NCBI GenBank assembly: GCA_002839855.1
Contig: PGYV01000004.1
Location: 402,168-466,167, forward strand
Length of the DNA: 64,000 nucleotides
From: Candidatus Goldiibacteriota bacterium HGW-Goldbacteria-1
GTDB lineage: Bacteria; Oederibacteriota; PGYV01
Direction of reading: 5' to 3'
The notes beneath the pieces are model-generated. The model did not search any database, was not told where the DNA came from, and saw only the letters and a program-made list of their open reading frames with translations. The translations under genes were made by a program, and so were the position numbers. Below, piece after piece: positions 52,187-62,500 of the stretch (position 1 is its first letter; each line of letters begins with the position of its first letter).

Positions 52187-54031
52187 TCAGTCAAACGGTA
52201 TTAATATTTCAAAAACAGTCCCTTTGCCCTTTCCTTCTGAATCCGCCCATATACTTCCTCCGTGCGCTTCCACTATATTTCTTGCTATATTTAACCCAAG
52301 GCCAAGTCCCTGATATTTGCGGGTGTTAATATCCTCTATCTGGTAAAACCTGTCAAATACCTTGTTAACATACTGTTTTTCCATGCCTATGCCCTGGTCT
52401 TTAATTGATATCTTGCAGCACATTTTCCCGTTTAAACCGGCGTTTAAGGCATCATCCGGCACGTTAAACTTTTCCGCCTGCCCTGTTACCACTGTAACTG
52501 TAATAGACGAATCCGCGGGAGAAAATTTCACACCATTGTTAATTACGTTTATAAACACCTGGCTTATCCTGTATTCATCCGCCTGCAGTTCTATAGAAGC
52601 GGATTCATAATTTGTTATAATCTTCAATTTCATTGCCGCCAGCATAGGTTCCATTTCTTTTACGCATTTTTCCATTACTTTTACTATATCGCTCTTTGTT
52701 TTATTTACCGCGAACGTCCCTTTTTCCATTTTTGTGATATCCACAAGGTCATTGATAAGTTTTAAGAGCCTCTCTGAATTCCTGCTTATGGATTCCAGAT
52801 AATCTTTCTGAGTATCTGTAATAGGCCCTGTGGCGCCCCTTAACAGAAACGCAAGATAACCTTTTATGGAAGTAAGCGGCGTCCTAAGTTCATGTGAGAC
52901 CATTGACAGAAAACTGCTTTTTAACCTGTCAAGTTCTTTAAGTTTTTTATTATTTTCTTCCAGTTCATCGGTGTACTTTTCTATTTTAAACAAAGCGTTT
53001 TTAAGGCTGTTTTCAGTCTTTTTTATACCGCTTATATTTGTTGCCGCGCAGGCGTAGCCGTTTATGGTATTATCCTTTGATTTAAGAAAAGAGGCTCCAA
53101 AAAGCACCGGTATTTTGCCGTGTTTTGAAAAACAAACGGTTTCAATATTCCCCTCAATTTCCACGGATTTTTGCATATCCAGCAGCAAAAAGTATCCGTA
53201 TACAGATGTGCCCTTTAATTCATCTTCACTTAATCCTGTCAGCTCTTCCGCTGCTTCATTGGCCATTGTTATTTTTCCGTCCTTATCGGAAACTATAAGC
53301 GCTTCCGCCATTGAAGTAAATATACTTTCCATGAAATCTTTTGATACAAGGGTACTGGAAAGCTGCCCGGTCATTTTATTAAAAGCCTCGCCCAAAATAC
53401 CTATTTCGTCATCTGTGTCTTCTTGTACTTTGTAGCTGAAATCCCCGTCAGCTATTTTTTTTGTCCCTTCCATAAGTTTTTGAATGGGCACTGCCACCAG
53501 TTTTTTAAGAAAATACTTACTGAAAAGCAATGCTGTTATTATGACCAGAAGGGTTATTGTAAGCCCTGAAAGAATTATCATTACAATTGCTTTTCTGCCG
53601 GCTTTCTCAGAAACGTTTATCTGAACCGTCCCAAGGGGTTCTTTTGTCCGGGTGCTGATACCAAGCATTGTTTCTTCGCTTTGTTCCTGGGCTTTTTCCC
53701 TTAATATTTCTTTTTTAAAAAGGCGGACATTGCCGGCACTTTTATCCCCGTTTTCATAAATAATCTGCCCGTAATTATCTTTAAGGACGCAAAAGACCAC
53801 ATCTTTATTTTTCAGAACGTCATTTACCCTTTTTTCCACTTCATCATAATTACGCACAAACAGGGAAAATTCTATATTGGAGGCAAGTTCATTTATGATA
53901 AGTTCTGCCTGTTCATTAAGCGTTTCGTCTATGTGCTTTAATTCCATAAAAACAAAACTGGCGCCCATAAGCAAGCTTAGGGTTATTATTGTTATGATAA
54001 AATAAGCGTTCAGTTTTTTATCAAGTTTCAT
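52187..54031 (-). CDS. Membrane sensor histidine kinase (HAMP-PAS-HisKA-HATPase)
   Basis: 614 residues: helix 1 (about 9-29), periplasmic sensor with a redox-type loop, helix 2 (about 153-173), HAMP (to about 225), PAS (about 235-345), then a coiled coil and the HisKA box SMVSHELRTPLTSIKGYLAF with the phospho-His. ATPase boxes are VINNGVKFSP (N), DQGIGM (G1), FDRFYQI (F) and GLGLGLNIA (G2). No response regulator is adjacent. Its first codon overlaps the binding-protein gene by 4 bases, so the sensor and its ligand-binding partner are coupled. Confidence 0.92.
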   Translation of the reverse strand: MKLDKKLNAYFIITIITLSLLMGASFVFMELKHIDETLNEQAELIINELASNIEFSLFVRNYDEVEKRVNDVLKNKDVVFCVLKDNYGQIIYENGDKSAGNVRLFKKEILREKAQEQSEETMLGISTRTKEPLGTVQINVSEKAGRKAIVMIILSGLTITLLVIITALLFSKYFLKKLVAVPIQKLMEGTKKIADGDFSYKVQEDTDDEIGILGEAFNKMTGQLSSTLVSKDFMESIFTSMAEALIVSDKDGKITMANEAAEELTGLSEDELKGTSVYGYFLLLDMQKSVEIEGNIETVCFSKHGKIPVLFGASFLKSKDNTINGYACAATNISGIKKTENSLKNALFKIEKYTDELEENNKKLKELDRLKSSFLSMVSHELRTPLTSIKGYLAFLLRGATGPITDTQKDYLESISRNSERLLKLINDLVDITKMEKGTFAVNKTKSDIVKVMEKCVKEMEPMLAAMKLKIITNYESASIELQADEYRISQVFINVINNGVKFSPADSSITVTVVTGQAEKFNVPDDALNAGLNGKMCCKISIKDQGIGMEKQYVNKVFDRFYQIEDINTRKYQGLGLGLNIARNIVEAHGGSIWADSEGKGKGTVFEILIPFD

Positions 54032-54945
54032 TTTCCAAACACCTCTGCGGCTTTATCAACAGATTCTTTTGACAAATTAATTCCAAGCTCAGCGGCAACG
54101 CTAATATTCAGCGAATACAAAATTCTTCCGGATACGTCAGTTTTTCCATCAACACCTGTAAAAAACCTTTTAAAAGTAAGATGCGCGGCGTCAACTCCCA
54201 CATAATAATAGTCATAGTCAAACGAAAGCACTGCGCCCGCCTTTGTGTAGAAAGATGAAAGGCCAATTACACCGAACCCGTTATCTATGCTTTCGCGGAA
54301 AAGATACTGGACAGAACCGGGGTAATAAAGTACAGAATCAGTAACCATCATATAAAGGTCAATCCTGTTCTTAATCCTGTTTAAAGCCTTTGCAAACCCT
54401 TCCCCGCTTTCTATCCTTATATTCAAAAGGGGTATACCATTTTCTTCACACGCCTTTTTAAGGCTTTTAAACTGTTTCTCGGAAGCGCCGGTGTATATTA
54501 CCCCCAAAGTCCCGTGATTTGGGATTATCCCTTTTAACTTTATTACCTTATACTCTTCAGGAATATTAAATTCTATTCCCGCGGTATTATTATCGTTGTT
54601 TTCATTTTCGGAAAAAACCATACAGTGGATTATTTTTCTTTGCCCCTGAACTTCTTTGGCAAATTTCAGCGCTTTTGTGCCTATGGCAAGCAGAATTTCC
54701 GGGTTATATGAAGAAATTTTCGTTGAAAGTTCACTGTGGTTTTGGTCATTAATTATGCCGTAGGTTATAGACGCTTTTGTGTTTTTCTCTATTGTCTCTT
54801 TAAATCCGCTGTAAGCCAGTTTATACTGCTGTGCGTCAGATGAGATTATGGCGAATATTTTATCGGGATTAGCCGCCGCGATATGAAGAGACATGGCAAG
54901 AAGAATTGCGGATAATATAAGCACTTTTAGCCATATTTTCTTCAT
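54028..54945 (-). CDS. Periplasmic substrate-binding protein (ABC_sub_bind/COG2984-like)
   Basis: 305 residues from the ATG at 54945 (AGGAGA upstream; the frame opens at 54963). After a signal peptide the pattern IFAIISSDAQQYKLAYSGFK, NPEILLAIGTKALKFA, LGVIYTGASEKQFKSL and GFGVIGLSSFYTKAGAVLSF fits the two-lobed ABC_sub_bind fold. No permease or ATPase is nearby; instead a sensor kinase and a TonB receptor follow. It may present its ligand to the kinase rather than to a transporter (inference). Confidence 0.85.
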   Translation of the reverse strand: MKKIWLKVLILSAILLAMSLHIAAANPDKIFAIISSDAQQYKLAYSGFKETIEKNTKASITYGIINDQNHSELSTKISSYNPEILLAIGTKALKFAKEVQGQRKIIHCMVFSENENNDNNTAGIEFNIPEEYKVIKLKGIIPNHGTLGVIYTGASEKQFKSLKKACEENGIPLLNIRIESGEGFAKALNRIKNRIDLYMMVTDSVLYYPGSVQYLFRESIDNGFGVIGLSSFYTKAGAVLSFDYDYYYVGVDAAHLTFKRFFTGVDGKTDVSGRILYSLNISVAAELGINLSKESVDKAAEVFGK

Positions 54946-55075
54946 TTCGTCTCCTGAACCCACAGGTAAAAGTTAAATTAAAATGTTTCATACAGTTCAT
55001 TATACCTCTTTTTCTATAATATATGTATACCATATGAATCTGTGTTTGTCAGAAGATACGCGGGCCGCTTGGGTA

Positions 55076-55828
55076 TTATTCGGCTTCTTTTGCCGTCTCA
55101 TAGCCGTATTCCCAGAAAAGCTCTTTTCTGTATTCCTGCAGCTGCGCTTTAAAATCTTCAAGCTGTTTTTGTGATATTTTAGGCCATTTAGCGCCTTTAT
55201 CCAGAAGCCTTATATAAAATTGTCCGTGGTTTTCCTTTAATTTTGTGGAAAATTCCACTATATTAGGGGCGCTTCCAAACTGTTTTAAGATAAATTCCCA
55301 CGGCATAAGGACAGTGTCATAAACTTTCTGCCTGTCTTTATCAATTGAATCAAAGCTGTTATATGCCAGTACAAAATTTTTATCCCACCCTTTTTCAAAA
55401 CCGTCATTTACCATTACAAATACTTTTGGCAGTTCAGTGCCCGCCAGTTTTCCGGCATAAATGTATACTTTGGGTTTTCTTACATAGGCAAGGTCCACTT
55501 CTATAAAACCCCTTATTTTTTTTCCGTTTTTTACCACATCTATCATAAGAAGCTGCGGCGCTATATCCGCCCTGTCTTCAATATCTTTCTCCCTCTTTTT
55601 AACGGTATAAGGAATTATAATTTCATCTCCCGGCGTCCCGTCAATATCCGCATACATAATGAAACCAAGAGCCGCCCCGCTTTCAGGCACAAAATGTACC
55701 ACAGGCGTCTGGTCTTTATCCGCGTATTTTTTTGCAATTTCGCTCTGCGCCCCTTTTATTGCAGCGTTTAATGTCACTGATAAAAGCATGAATAAAACAA
55801 CCGCCGGTAATAAAAATACTTTTTTCAT
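55076..55828 (-). CDS. Secreted protein of unknown function
   Basis: 250 residues with a signal peptide (1-22, ending LNA). The mature part is mixed: AALGFIMYADIDGTPGDEII resembles VCBS/FG-GAP-type calcium loops (D-D-G-x-x-D-E-I), and further strands (KVYIYAGKLAGTELPKVFVM) follow. The C-terminal third is helical and charged (QLEDFKAQLQEYRKELFWE). I do not recognise a family. It stands alone between the binding-protein operon and a TonB receptor. Confidence 0.6.
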   Translation of the reverse strand: MKKVFLLPAVVLFMLLSVTLNAAIKGAQSEIAKKYADKDQTPVVHFVPESGAALGFIMYADIDGTPGDEIIIPYTVKKREKDIEDRADIAPQLLMIDVVKNGKKIRGFIEVDLAYVRKPKVYIYAGKLAGTELPKVFVMVNDGFEKGWDKNFVLAYNSFDSIDKDRQKVYDTVLMPWEFILKQFGSAPNIVEFSTKLKENHGQFYIRLLDKGAKWPKISQKQLEDFKAQLQEYRKELFWEYGYETAKEAE

Positions 55829-55944
55829 TTTTCACCCCGTCCTTACAGTAATATTTGTTATTCCTTATAATAATACCAAATTAAACCGCTGTCAATTGGA
55901 CGTATGAATATATAATAATGATTACAGGTTACAAACCCTGCTGT

Positions 55945-57687
55945 TTAGAATTGCGTGCTGACAATTACCTTTAAAACCCTGCCCGGGGCCGGTATTCCTA
56001 TTATCTCTTCATAATACATATTTGCCAGATTTTCGCACTTTATCACTGCGGTTACGATTTCCATAAAAGTATATGAAACCGACGCGTCAAAACCGTTATA
56101 CGCGTCTTTTCTGTCATCATAACTTTTGTACATATAAGACAGATATGTAATAAATCCATAAAGTTCAAAATCCACGGAAGCAAAAAATTTGTTGCGCAGG
56201 TAATTTGCCCCGTATTTTGAAATATATGCAGATGACGCGTATGAATCCGTATATGTATGCCCCGCGCTTATGTTAAAAATGGCAAACGGCATTTTAAGCG
56301 CCGATGTCACAGAGCCGGTATTAACCCTGCCTATATTATCAACCGCCCATTTGGCATCGCTTGGGTCATTTTTGCCCCAGTCAATTAAATCCGTTGAGTA
56401 TCTGTAAAGTCCTTCAACAGAAAAATGTATTGCCCCCACTTCCATATCAAATCCCGTTTTTAAGTCAAGGCTGCGTTCGGGCTTTAACGCGTCATTGCCG
56501 GCTGTATACGGGTCATTGTAATAAAGTTCAGTAAAGCTTGGATACCGCGAGCTTTCAGAGCACCCCGCATAAAGTTTTGCCACTTCCAGCCCTTTCCATT
56601 CCAGCATGGCTGAACGCAGAAAGTCAGTTTCCGCTGTGCTGTTATAACTTGTCAGCGCACCTTCCACGGACAATTTTAAATCAGCCGGCAGCGATATGGC
56701 GGCGGCTATATCCGCTTCACCCACAGCCCTATAATGATTTTTAAAACTGCTGCTTTGTATTTCTTCCCTGCGAAGCCCCGCTTTAGCCCGAACTTCAACG
56801 CTGTCATGCGGTTTTAACTGCACATCAGCATCCGCACCATACAGGGATGTGTTATGCCTGTTCTGATAATAAGAGGGATTATTATTATTCAGGATAAATT
56901 TATCGTAGTGATACCTGTAATAAGGTTTAACCGATAAAAATTCCCAAGGTTTAAGGTTCAGCGCAGCGTAACGGGTGATAAGAAATTCACGCGACGGCAT
57001 ATTTTTGCCGGGGGTATAAAAATCATACGCACCGTAATTTTTATCCTCGTACGCAAGCGATAAGGTATTACTGCCGTATCCGGCTTTAAAAAAAGCTGTA
57101 TTTTTTGTATAGTCAGTTTCCGGCCAATAACCGTCAGAACCCGCTTTTTCCGCGCTTATTGAAGCTGTAATATCATTAACTTTTTTCGCGGCCATAACAG
57201 CGGCCGACCACGTATTATAAGAGCCGTATTCACCCCTTGTCATTACGCTGTCTTTACTGATATTGCGCGACTGCACCGATACCAGCCCCGTAAAAGCGCC
57301 AAAACCTGAAAACGGGCTTGCTGTTGTAATTACCCCTATTGATTCAATATCAAGTGAAGTTATTGGAATGTCCAGATTATAATGCCCTGTCTGCGGGTCA
57401 TTTATCCTTATGCCGTCAAGCATTACGGCCGCCTGCTCATAGGTGCCGGCAGTAATCATAATATCACCCTGCATCCTGCCCAAACCCCTCTTTACAACAT
57501 TAAGTTCCGTTATCCCTTTTATGGCGTCAGCCGTATCTGCCGGGTTTAAAAGTGTTAATTCATCCTGCCCTAAAACATAATTAAAATTTTTTATAGGCAT
57601 GTCAGCTTCCACCATGATTTCCATCATTGAAAACGCCGGTGATGTAATACATAAGAGTAAAAAAAACAACATAAGTTTTTTTAACAT
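55945..57687 (-). CDS. TonB-dependent receptor, BtuB-like
   Basis: 580 residues from the ATG at 57687 (GGAGG 6 bases upstream; the frame opens at 57699). Plug motifs: LLNPADTADAIKGITELNVV, VMLDGIRINDPQTGHYN and SPFSGFGAFTGLVSVQSRNI. The barrel ends in VSTQF. Its short plug and compact length resemble vitamin B12/ iron-chelate receptors. No cobalamin riboswitch fits in the 120-base gap upstream, so B12 as ligand is unsupported. Confidence 0.88.
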   Translation of the reverse strand: MLKKLMLFFLLLCITSPAFSMMEIMVEADMPIKNFNYVLGQDELTLLNPADTADAIKGITELNVVKRGLGRMQGDIMITAGTYEQAAVMLDGIRINDPQTGHYNLDIPITSLDIESIGVITTASPFSGFGAFTGLVSVQSRNISKDSVMTRGEYGSYNTWSAAVMAAKKVNDITASISAEKAGSDGYWPETDYTKNTAFFKAGYGSNTLSLAYEDKNYGAYDFYTPGKNMPSREFLITRYAALNLKPWEFLSVKPYYRYHYDKFILNNNNPSYYQNRHNTSLYGADADVQLKPHDSVEVRAKAGLRREEIQSSSFKNHYRAVGEADIAAAISLPADLKLSVEGALTSYNSTAETDFLRSAMLEWKGLEVAKLYAGCSESSRYPSFTELYYNDPYTAGNDALKPERSLDLKTGFDMEVGAIHFSVEGLYRYSTDLIDWGKNDPSDAKWAVDNIGRVNTGSVTSALKMPFAIFNISAGHTYTDSYASSAYISKYGANYLRNKFFASVDFELYGFITYLSYMYKSYDDRKDAYNGFDASVSYTFMEIVTAVIKCENLANMYYEEIIGIPAPGRVLKVIVSTQF

Positions 57688-57810
57688 TAATACCTCCAAA
57701 TTTTATCCTTTATATCATATATATACCGCGGATACAAGTATACCCGGTATCTTTTAAACCTTTAATTGTTCCTGTTTGACCCCCGCCTGCTTTCATAATA
57801 TACTGTATAT

Positions 57811-59592
57811 ATGAATAATCTTGATGAACTTAAAAGTTTTCTTACAGGTAATGATAACGGTATTTTTTTATATTCCGCGCCTGATACGGGCGGCACATCC
57901 TATCTTTTTACCCAGCCGCTGCGGGAAATTAAGTGTGACAATGCCGATGCTGTAAATGACGCGCTTAAAAATATTGCGGACTTTACGCAAAACGGGTATT
58001 ATGCCGCGGGCTTAATGGCTTACGAAGCAGGTTACGGCCTTGAAAAAAAATTTCATAACGTAAAAAATACTTTAGAAATTCCATTTCTTGAATTCGGGGT
58101 ATATAAAACGCCGTACATTTTCAAAAAACTTGATATCCTGCCTTTATTGCCATTTTATAAAGACCGGTTTTGTGTATCATCATTTGATTTTTCAGAGAAT
58201 TTTAAAACTTACAAAAAAAAATTCAGCCGTATAATGAAACTTATAAATAACGGCGACACCTACCAGGTCAACCACTGCTTTAATGTTAATTTTCATTTTC
58301 AGGGAAACAGCGCTTCTTTATTTGCCGCGCTGTGCACAACCCAGCCCGTGTCTTACGCGGCTTTTATAAGGATAAAAAACAGGACAATAATATCCCTGTC
58401 ACCCGAGTTATTTTTCAGTATTAAAGGCAGGCAGATTACAATGCGCCCCATGAAAGGCACTTTGCTTAAAAACAAAACCATTAAAGACCCCGTGCGCCGG
58501 TTAAAAAATGAAAAAGGTATGGCAGAAAATATAATGATAGTGGACCTTTTAAGAAATGACCTTGGCAGGATATGCGAAACAGGCAGCATAAACGCGCCTA
58601 AGCTTTTTGAAGTGGAGGAATACAGGACGCTGTACCAGATGACTTCAACTGTCCGCGGCAGGCTTAAAGGCAATGCTGATTTTAATAACATAATCACAGC
58701 GCTGTTCCCTTCGGGGTCTGTTACCGGCGCGCCAAAAATAAGCGCTATGAATATTATACATAAAACGGAAAAATCACCGCGCGGCGTATATACCGGGGCG
58801 ATTGGATTTACTTCAAAAGAACATTCTGTCTTTTCAATACCAATCCGTACAATTGAGCTTGCGGATAATACAGGCAAAATGGGGATTGGCAGCGGCATTG
58901 TACATGATTCCAATGCCTTGCCGGAGTATAAGGAATGCCTTGGCAAAGCGTCTTTTTTAACGGAGCTGGAAAACAAATACCGTATAATTGAAAGCCTTCT
59001 TTTAAAAAACGGCAGGTATTTTCTGCCCAATTTACACTTAAAACGTATGAAGAAATCTGCATCTTTTTTTAAAATAAAATTCAGCGCCGGATTTTTTAGA
59101 AAAACACTTGCCGATATACGCAGAAAAAAACCGCGCGGGGAATTTAAAGTCCGCGTCATGCTTTCACCGGGCGGAAAAATATCTGCCAAAGCAGTTCGCC
59201 TTTCATCAATGGCCGGCGGAAAGACAGCCATTTCAAACCTTAAAATAGACAGTTCAAATATTTATCTTTATCACAAAACAGAAAACAGGAAATTTTATGA
59301 CAGTGATTTTAATAAGTACGCCAAAAAAGGATTTGCTGATGTAATTTACCTGAATGAAAACAATGAAGTGACAGAAGCGCATTCATCCAATATATTCGCG
59401 GAGATAAAAGGTATTTTTTATACGCCCCCTGTTTCCTGCGGGCTTTTACCCGGTACTTTCAGGGAATACCTTTTAAAAAAGAACCCGTCTTTATATAAAG
59501 AACGGGTGCTTCACGCGGTTGACCTTGTAAACGCGGATAATTTATACCTTGTAAATTCCGTGCGTGGTTTCAGAAAAGTAACGCTTGTTTAA
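57811..59592 (+). CDS. pabBC: Aminodeoxychorismate synthase component I fused to aminodeoxychorismate lyase
   Basis: 593 residues. The N-terminal PabB part (about 1-385) has NNGDTYQVNHCFNV, SLSPELFFSI, MRPMKGTLLKN, VDLLRNDLGRIC, LFPSGSVTGAPKISAM and GAIGFTSKEHSVFSI. The C-terminal PabC part (about 395-593) is a PLP fold-type IV enzyme: FKVRVMLSPGG, then VIYLNENNEVTEAHSSNIFA and CGLLPGTFREYLL. Together they turn chorismate into p-aminobenzoate for folate, with glutamine amidotransferase PabA elsewhere. It is convergent with the large gene that follows (2 bases apart). Confidence 0.93.
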   Translation: MNNLDELKSFLTGNDNGIFLYSAPDTGGTSYLFTQPLREIKCDNADAVNDALKNIADFTQNGYYAAGLMAYEAGYGLEKKFHNVKNTLEIPFLEFGVYKTPYIFKKLDILPLLPFYKDRFCVSSFDFSENFKTYKKKFSRIMKLINNGDTYQVNHCFNVNFHFQGNSASLFAALCTTQPVSYAAFIRIKNRTIISLSPELFFSIKGRQITMRPMKGTLLKNKTIKDPVRRLKNEKGMAENIMIVDLLRNDLGRICETGSINAPKLFEVEEYRTLYQMTSTVRGRLKGNADFNNIITALFPSGSVTGAPKISAMNIIHKTEKSPRGVYTGAIGFTSKEHSVFSIPIRTIELADNTGKMGIGSGIVHDSNALPEYKECLGKASFLTELENKYRIIESLLLKNGRYFLPNLHLKRMKKSASFFKIKFSAGFFRKTLADIRRKKPRGEFKVRVMLSPGGKISAKAVRLSSMAGGKTAISNLKIDSSNIYLYHKTENRKFYDSDFNKYAKKGFADVIYLNENNEVTEAHSSNIFAEIKGIFYTPPVSCGLLPGTFREYLLKKNPSLYKERVLHAVDLVNADNLYLVNSVRGFRKVTLV

Positions 59593-59593
59593 A

Positions 59594-62500
59594 TTATTTT
59601 ATGACAATTAACGTGTTAAGCTTTGAACTTGCCTTTTCCCCGGATGCTGTTTGTGCGGTGATTACATAATAATACGTCCCGTTTGAAAGCTCTGACGCTT
59701 TAACTTTATCCGCCGCTATTGTACATATCCCCGCGCCCGCGTTTTTTATATACGCTGACCTTACAAGCCTGAAAGACGCCGTGTAAATATTTACCGTCGC
59801 CCTTTTTACATTCTTTGTAAGCACACACCTGAATTTTAATTTTGACCCGTCAAGGCCAAAAGGGTTGGGGTAAGCAAGCACATCTTCCACTTTTAATGTA
59901 TCTGCCTGCGGATAAGGCGTGGCAGTCAAAGTGGGAGTTATTGTGGGAATATCCGCCGCAATGGTGGCGGTTATAGTTACGGTATATGTATTTGTAATTA
60001 CCGTGCGGGTAAGTGTCACAGAAGCCGTGGCTGTTATTGTCCGCGTAGCTGTAACAGTAGTTGTGGCTGTTTTTGTATGCGTAATTGTGGCCGTCAGAGT
60101 TGATGTACTCGTCATCGTAGGCGTGGATGTACTTACCGGGGTGTCTGTCACGGTTACAGTTGGCGAAACTGTAAGTGTATTTGTCTGTGTAACACTTATT
60201 GATACGGTGTACGTTGCAGTCGGGGATAAATCAGGCGTCTGCGTCTGCGTTTCTGTAATTGTAACAGTTTCTGTTACTGTGGCTGTATCTGTCTGTGTTT
60301 CCGTTATAGTGTGTGTTTCTGTGGCAGTGGGGCTTAACACTTCCGTAAAAGTGGTTGTAACGGTATGCGTAGCTGTAACAGTAGGGCTTAGCGCTTCTGT
60401 TAAGGTTATTGTTACTGTCACGGTGGGCGACGGCTGCGGATAATAAAGCGCGACATCATCTATGTATACATCAAATACTCCCGTATTTGGTATCTTCCAC
60501 TGAATGTCCTTTGCCCTGTCCAGCATTAACGGTAATGACGTTCCATAAGGAATGGTTAAAGAGGAAAACGGTATCTGTACAAATGTCCAGTCAGTGGGCG
60601 GTGTGAATGAATACTGCCAGTTGTTATATGCCGGAATTTCACTGAAATTGCCCGTGACAATTGCCAGGTTTATATTTGTGGTTCCGTTTCCTTTTATATA
60701 AAACTGCACGCCTGCATATTGCGATATGTCCGTTTCTGCTTCGGCCGGAGCCAGATTTGTGCCTACACCCGCGTAGCCGCCTGTTACAATTGTACCTGAC
60801 GCGTGGTAAGCTGCGCCCGGAGATGCAGGAGAACCGGAAATTTCCTTAGCGCCGGAACCCGTGCTTACCGTGTCTTTATACGTGTACCAGTAGCCGCCCC
60901 ATAAATTCTGGTCGGTTATAATTTCGCAGTCGTCAATAAGGTCAGACACCGCCATCGTTGGGGTCAGCGTGATTGTGGAAGTGGCTGTTATTGTACGCGT
61001 CACAGTTGGTGAATATTCGGGAGTTATTGTAATTGTCGCCGTCGGCGTGTATTCAGAATGAAATACTTCAACTTCATACCACACCGCCTGATACGCCGGC
61101 GATATGCCAAACTGCGCAAAACCGCCCGCGTCTGTCACGGTAACTGTTGTCTTTCTTGCGCCCGTATTATCAAGCGCCCAGACTGTTGTAAACGCGGGGT
61201 CAGACGGAAGGGTGATTAATGCATTAACGCCTTCCACCATTGAAGGGGCTGTTCCCCACTGATTTCTTAATGTTACCTGCGCGCCGTGCGGAGGAGGAAA
61301 AGCAATAGGCGTATCCGGATATGTATACCAGGAATCACCGGTATTTTTCTGGCAGCCAAGCGCGGTTACAAGTATTTTCTGCGCGGAGGCAAAAGAATTG
61401 CCGTCAAGCGCGGTTAAAGCAATAGCTGAAAACGGCTGCAGCGAAGTACCCGGTGTTATTGTAACGCCGCCGGACATCATATATGTTTTGCCCGATGTGA
61501 AACCTGTAAGATACTTGGTCATATCTGTGTCTGCCGTAAACACACCCTGCAGTGCCGCGGAATTATCCCAGGAAAGTTCGCCTGTATCTGAATTTAAAAT
61601 ATTTCCCGACACATCAGTGGTGCCCGGCGCAATTGCCCCCGCCGGCACTATTTGCCCTTCAACAGCTATTTCAAGCCCGTGAACATACGCGGCTTTAGGG
61701 TTTTCTCCCCCGGTTTGAGCGTCCACAAGTTTCCACGCCCATGTGGATAACGTCTGGTCAATTTCCGCGGCTTTATCTATCTGCACTACTATTTTCTGCG
61801 CCGCGGGTTTTATATCGCCCCTATAAAAAGACATAACCGCTGCAGGATAAGACGCCATTTTTAAAGGATTGTTTGCCACAGCAAAATAATTGTCTATGTA
61901 ATTTTTATTCCAGTTGTCATCGCCGTTGTAATCAAACGGGAACACCGCGTCCCAGTCCTGAAATGAAGCGTATGCGGATGTAATAAAAGAATGGTCGGAA
62001 GAATAAGTGCCCGGATGAGGGCTGTTTGTTTCTGTTACAAGGTGCGGCCTGTTTAAAACATTTTTTGTTGCAAGCGAAGCAATTGTGGATTCAGCCGGAT
62101 AATTTACCATAGCCCTGTTGATAAGGTACCAGTTTACCGGATCCCACGGAGTCGCCGGAAACTGAGGGTGTTCCCAGTAAGAGTGCGAATCGATTGCCTG
62201 AAAATTTGCCTGAACATTTGGATTGCTGCATCCTAATATAGTCCCAAAAATTATATTATTGGCTCCAAGGGTATTTTTAATATAATCGCGCATTTCTATC
62301 CAGTAATTTTCTTCCGTATATGTTAAAAACCTGTACCAGTCTTTCGCGCCATCCTGTGTCCTGCCTGCAAAACCTTTTTTAAAATTTTCTATACCCGTTG
62401 TGTAAAGGTCCTCCCCCTCTTTTAATCCAAGAACACCGCCCTGTTTAAGCGAAATATCCGTAAACCAGTAAGACGCGCCGGATGCAAGCCCCATACCGGA

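Noticed and set aside
57688-57810. Cobalamin riboswitch ahead of the BtuB-like receptor
   Set aside because: The gap is too short and shows no B12-box-like sequence.
58353-59231. Long minus-strand frame of 292 codons within pabBC
   Set aside because: pabBC has complete motifs on the plus strand; this antisense frame has no recognisable domain.
59919-60443. Open plus-strand frame of 174 codons in the linker of the large hydrolase
   Set aside because: It mirrors the TVT/TIT repeat tract; composition is artificial and it has no RBS.
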